Origin: Elmis aenea
Taxonomy: Eukaryota > Arthropoda > Insecta > Coleoptera > Elmidae
NCBI GenBank assembly: GCA_947652605.1
Contig: OX393579.1
Coordinates: 45,204,970-45,268,969, forward strand
Length of the DNA: 64,000 bases
Direction of reading: 5' to 3'
A model generated the notes under the pieces. It ran no database searches, was not told the DNA's origin, and was given only the letters and a program-made list of their open reading frames with translations. This document shows positions 59,994 to 64,000 of the stretch, one piece after another; position 1 is the first letter of the stretch; each line of letters begins with the position of its first letter. Position numbers and translations under genes: made by a program.

Positions 59994-60356
59994 GGTTTTT
60001 TAGTTTTTTTTTTTAAGAAAATCATATTAGAGGCTGTGAAAACAAAACAAAAAACAAGGTGTAAAACCTTATAAAACTCATATGGTACAAGTTACCAAGG
60101 TTTTCTAATTTGTTGTTGAGATAAACATTGTAAATATTTGAACATAAGATAACAACAACATAGACGGAATCGGCAGTAATGTAGTATAGTATTATTGCTG
60201 GTTATCTTAATTTCAAAAATTTTTGATGTTTATCTCAACAACAAATTTAAAAATTTTGGTAACTTGTACCATATGAGTTTTATAAGGTTTTACACCTTGT
60301 TTTTTTTTTGTTTTCACAGCCTACTATGATTTTCTTAGAAAAAAAACTAAAAAACC
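59994..60356. repeat. Palindromic MITE, ~140-bp arms
   Basis: The outer ends GGTTTTTTAG and CTAAAAAACC are inverse, followed inward by AAGAAAATCATA, GCTGTGAAAAC, AAGGTGTAAAACCTTATAAA and ATATGGTACAAGTTACCAA with their complements. The loop is about 70-85 bp. No target duplication seen. Confidence 0.87.
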
Positions 60357-60359
60357 AGT

Positions 60360-61640
60360 GTTTAAAAATTGTATCCGAGCACAATTTAAAATCAAATCAA
60401 CTTGTTGCCTGGTTTAATATCGCAAATTTATTTTACACCTGTAGTTCACAAGAATTACTAAGATATCAACATTTTTAGTCTAAATTTTTCCAAGGGTTTC
60501 ATTTTTACCCAAATCAAATCTAAATCAACAAACAGACTTATAGCTTATAGACAACTTTTTTGTTGAAAAATATTTTGAACTTTAAAAATGACTAAATAAT
60601 GAGAATTGTTGCAAAAGAAACCAATTATTTACTATTCATGTAAGGCTCTAAGTTTAAAAAAAATAATAAGATAAAAACACACCTCCAAATCTTATTTGGA
60701 ATTCATTATTGTTAATTTTTTGAACTATGTTAAAGAACTTGGTTATGCACATTGTTCATGTATATTAGTTTATATAAAAAAGCACTAATTTTATTTGGGC
60801 TGTATATTTTTAAAGTGGCATAAATCACTGTTTGCGAAAAATAAGTTAAAGCTGTTTATGATTGCAAAATTGTATCGTATTTTTAATCTCTAATCATTTT
60901 ACTTGCAATTCCTTTAAATATAATTACTATTTTCGTCGATAGAAATTTTATTGTGAAACAGAGGTGCAAAAACATTTATATTTAAAATGGCATATTGATA
61001 GATTTGCTTCCCTCTCGTACCTCCAATTTACAAGTGTTTTAAAAATTTAATACAAAGTGAAATGTCTGAAGACTTCATCACTCCTATTAATGACAATGAT
61101 TCTGGTAAAAAATTTACTGAAACTTATATTTCAAAACGAACTGATAAATTTACTTATTACTTATGCATTTAATGAATATTAATTATAATGTAAATATACT
61201 TTAATAACCTTATAATGAAATACATTTTATAAATTAGGTACTTATGTATATAATTGACTCATCCATTTTCTTAAATTACTGTCTTATCAAACATCACTTT
61301 AGTAAAACACATAGGACAAAATCAACATAAGTCTGTAGTTTTTATAAAGTATTAATTTTAAAAGTGGCTTAAGTAACTTAACAGTAATGAAAAATGGCGA
61401 TTCGTGAATGTCTGTGCGAAATTATGTATACTGAGAAAAATATAAGTAACCGAATATGAATTAAATTTCCCTATAGTTAGCATTAATATTTTTATGCACA
61501 TTAAAATGCAAAACATTTATTATCTCAAAATAAAATAAAAGTGACTTATGCCACTTTCAAAATAAACGGCTCATCTAAATTAGTTTTGACGCCCTTGGCT
61601 TTTCGTCGGTAGACTCTTCATGGACTCTATTCAACTTTTT
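60360..61640. other. AT-rich sequence, nothing recognised
   Basis: No supported feature. Confidence 0.4.
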
Positions 61641-61814
61641 CTACGACCACTAATGTAAATTACTTTTACCGTAGAGCCTGCATGCATAGTAAGTGGGTCC
61701 TTACGCACGGTAAGCAAAAAGCACGGTTTAAAAAAAAAATGATTAAAGTAGACACGTTAAACACTTCCTGCATGCCTAGTAAGTGAGTTATAACGCACGG
61801 TAAGCAAAACGCAC
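61641..61814 (-). repeat. Interspersed repeat, inverted copy of 47218-47400
   Basis: Carries CATAGTAAGTGGGTCCTTAC, GCACGGTAAGCAAAAAGCAC, then a second variant CCTAGTAAGTGAGTTATAAC, GCACGGTAAGCAAAACGCAC. The two halves are diverged tandem versions of one unit of about 80 bp. Confidence 0.82.
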
Positions 61815-61819
61815 ACTAG

Positions 61820-63390
61820 TCTAGAAATATCAAAGTAGGCTTACGTCAAAGTTGACAGTTAACAGCGTACGTACAAGTATGTAAAAAAGGTAAAATCGTA
61901 TGTATTATGTGATCGTAGAAAAAGTACGCTACATAACACGAGTTGTAAAGCAATTACGCACTCGTGCTTAATATGCTTCTTACAACTCTTATGTAATATA
62001 CCATTGTTAGACACATATTATAACAAGAAAATTACCAAAGAGAAGAGACGGGAGTCTGGAAGCTCGTCTAAAATTGTTAAGAAAAGATTCTACATACAAA
62101 AAATATGTAATTCTTTTAATTAAACATAAATAAATTTAAACTTTTAAACGGTGGGCAACAATACACCTAAATAAAAAAAGACTTATCTAATGCAGTCTTG
62201 AACATTTACCATATTAAGTGAAACAACCTTAATATTACAAGAAATTTAACAATATTTTCAGTTTCCACTCTGGTTATATGGTAATTAGTGCGCAAGTTTC
62301 ACCAGCTTGGCTTAAGACATTCGTTCTCACATACATGCCCCGATAATTATGTAAAAAGAAAACAAAAACGGAAACACTCGACAACCAGACTACCTACTAA
62401 AATAATGTGGGTCATGGTGGTACGTGTATTTTAGACTCATTAATTGCTCGAGATACTAAAGTACCAGTTAAACATCTCTACACAACACTAAAAGTAAATT
62501 AAACCGTTTAAAGCGCCAATTAAAGAGCTTTACTTATTAATGGACGCTATTATTTAACACTTACGCGTGACCACAGACACACAGAAGCTTGTTATACTCA
62601 AGTGTTAATTTTTTCAACGTCGAGGCGTTTTAAAAGCATATTACTTAAAAAAAAAACTAGTTTAAGAGTTTCGCAGACAACAGAAGTCCATTTGAATTTC
62701 AACGAGACATTTGCAAGTGTTGAGATCTGCAAAATTTTATTTACATATTAGCGCGTAGTGAACATGATAAGGCTATTTGCATATTACTTGAGGATCGTTA
62801 CAGAAGCCTCATCCATGTGTGGTGTTTCTTAGTTAGGAAGAACTATTTCAACAGCTGAATAACATAAATACCGATCATCAGAAAAGATAAATATGATCGT
62901 TTATATTACTTATAAATACTATCAAGTATGTGAGTAACTTAAATAAATAATCAATTATCATTTACTTCAGAAACTTAGACAACCTTAAAATGTTTGCATT
63001 AGAAATTGTCCATCACATTACGACTGGTTCTAGACATATTTCAAGCTGTGCAGGAAATACAACACATTTCATTTAAAAAATGTCTTGTAAAACAATCATT
63101 CAGAATAAAAAAAGAACATGAAATATTATTTGGTTTCATCATAGTGTTGTTCCTGAAAAAATCTAATTCAAGTCAAATCAAATGAACTGAATACTTATGT
63201 TAAATATTGCTAGGATTTAGGTAGTCCATAAAGAACTGTTGGCAAAAAAACTTGGATTGGATGCTTAACAGTGCAAACCAAGGCACGTATCTTGAAATTT
63301 CTGTTTTTTATTGTATATTTGAAACAAAGAAAACGAGTTTTTAGATCGACTTGGATAAAATAACATTTACAAGAGCATTTGAAGTACTTA
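61820..63390. other. Sequence with no recognised feature
   Basis: No exon, RNA gene or element end supported. Confidence 0.4.
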
Positions 63391-63394
63391 GAGG

Positions 63395-63677
63395 CAGGGG
63401 TTTGGAGCGGAACACGGAGCAATGGATTTTTGCCCGGAGCTGGAGCGGAGTCCGGAGCAAATAATTTTGATTGCTTCACTGCTCCGGTTTATTATGTAAT
63501 TTGTTCTTACAAACATTTACTTAACTTGTTTGTCAGGGACAAATATTGTAATTTTTGACCCATTTGCACATATCCGAGAAAAACAAAGCTTTGGATTAAA
63601 AATCGTATTTAAAACATTTTATCAATATTTGGAGCATGGAGCGGAGCAAATAAAAATTGGACTGCTCCAACCCCCTA
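63395..63677. mobile_element. GGAGC-rich hAT-like MITE, 283 bp
   Basis: The ends CAGGGGTTTGGAGC and TAGGGGGTTGGAGC are inverse. Flanks CTTAGAGG and CTTACAAG match at 6 of 8. GGAGC and GCTCC words cluster at both ends, as in hAT subterminal repeats. An interrupted relative is at 45722-47217. Confidence 0.72.
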
Positions 63678-63873
63678 CTTACAAGTGTGTACCAGGCAAC
63701 ATCCCGACGGTCAACTTTAAGACAGACTAACTTCTCGACAGTTAAATTTGCCGAAAACAAACTTCCCGACAGGCTAACATACCAAAGAAATAAAATATAG
63801 TACTTTGATGGTGAATTTAGTGAACTATCTAATTTCTTGTTGTCCTGGAATAGTATCAACAAGTAGGGTTGTC

Positions 63874-63898
63874 AGGTTAGGTTAGGTTAGGTTAGGTT
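63874..63898 (+). repeat. Short (AGGTT)5 run, TTAGG-type
   Basis: Five perfect AGGTT units followed by degenerate ones (GGGTC AGGTT GG). TTAGG is the insect telomere unit, but runs this short are common inside insect genomes. Confidence 0.85.
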
Positions 63899-64000
63899 GG
63901 GTCAGGTTGGTTTAGGTCAGTTTATGTAGCTTTTATAGGCTCTTTAACGAAATTCAGTTTTTCATTTTTCTTATTCTTATAATCGGATCCTCTTGTACCT

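Noticed and set aside
63874..63898. AGGTT repeats as a telomere or chromosome end
   Set aside because: Only five perfect units, followed by ordinary sequence; short interstitial runs are common in insects.

Overview
This 64 kb window is AT-rich insect nuclear DNA. Evidence: exons of a Methuselah-like (arthropod-type) GPCR separated by very large introns, canonical GT-AG splice sites, piggyBac, mariner, DD41D-type (rosa-like), pogo/Tigger-like and hAT elements, and a short TTAGG-type (AGGTT)n run. I see no bacterial operons, rRNA or tRNA genes, CRISPR arrays, or convincing retroelement coding. The insect order cannot be fixed from sequence alone.

Host gene: three exons on the minus strand (29932-29748, 12120-11982, 1931-1760) join in frame at GT-AG sites. 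They encode transmembrane helices 4 to 7 of one Methuselah-like receptor. The two introns between them are about 17.6 and 10.05 kb and are largely transposons. The N-terminal ectodomain and TM1-3 exons (higher coordinates) and the C-terminal tail (below 1760) were not found.

Transposons from left to right. Positions 5847-11264 hold a long-terminal-repeat DNA element split by a 3.4 kb piggyBac (6763-10145) whose transposase has one frameshift. 13877-15888 is a CAGGG-ended element split by a pogo-like element at 14367-15686. 17747-19062 and 21034-22779 are elements with 4-bp target duplications that carry pieces of one insect protein family with a D-G-C-G-G-Q motif. 23923-24422 is a MITE with a 4-bp target duplication. 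25928-28216 is a near-intact element with 483-bp inverted repeats and a DD40D transposase. 31188-33500 is a mariner split by a hAT-like element with an 8-bp target duplication. 34735-37698 is a TTAA-flanked element carrying two mariner fragments joined head to head. 38561-40392 and 45840-47012 are almost pure palindromes that keep only the first codons of a transposase. 41904-43345 is a tandem array made from transposon ends. 49207-50146 is a rosa-like element inserted into a relic of the 25928-28216 family. Three further pogo, Harbinger and hAT-type MITEs and several palindromic MITEs follow to 63677.

The most useful signals are two near-intact transposases each broken by a single homopolymer indel, nested insertions whose boundaries are proven by uninterrupted copies elsewhere in the window, and several element families in which the terminal motif is repeated internally.
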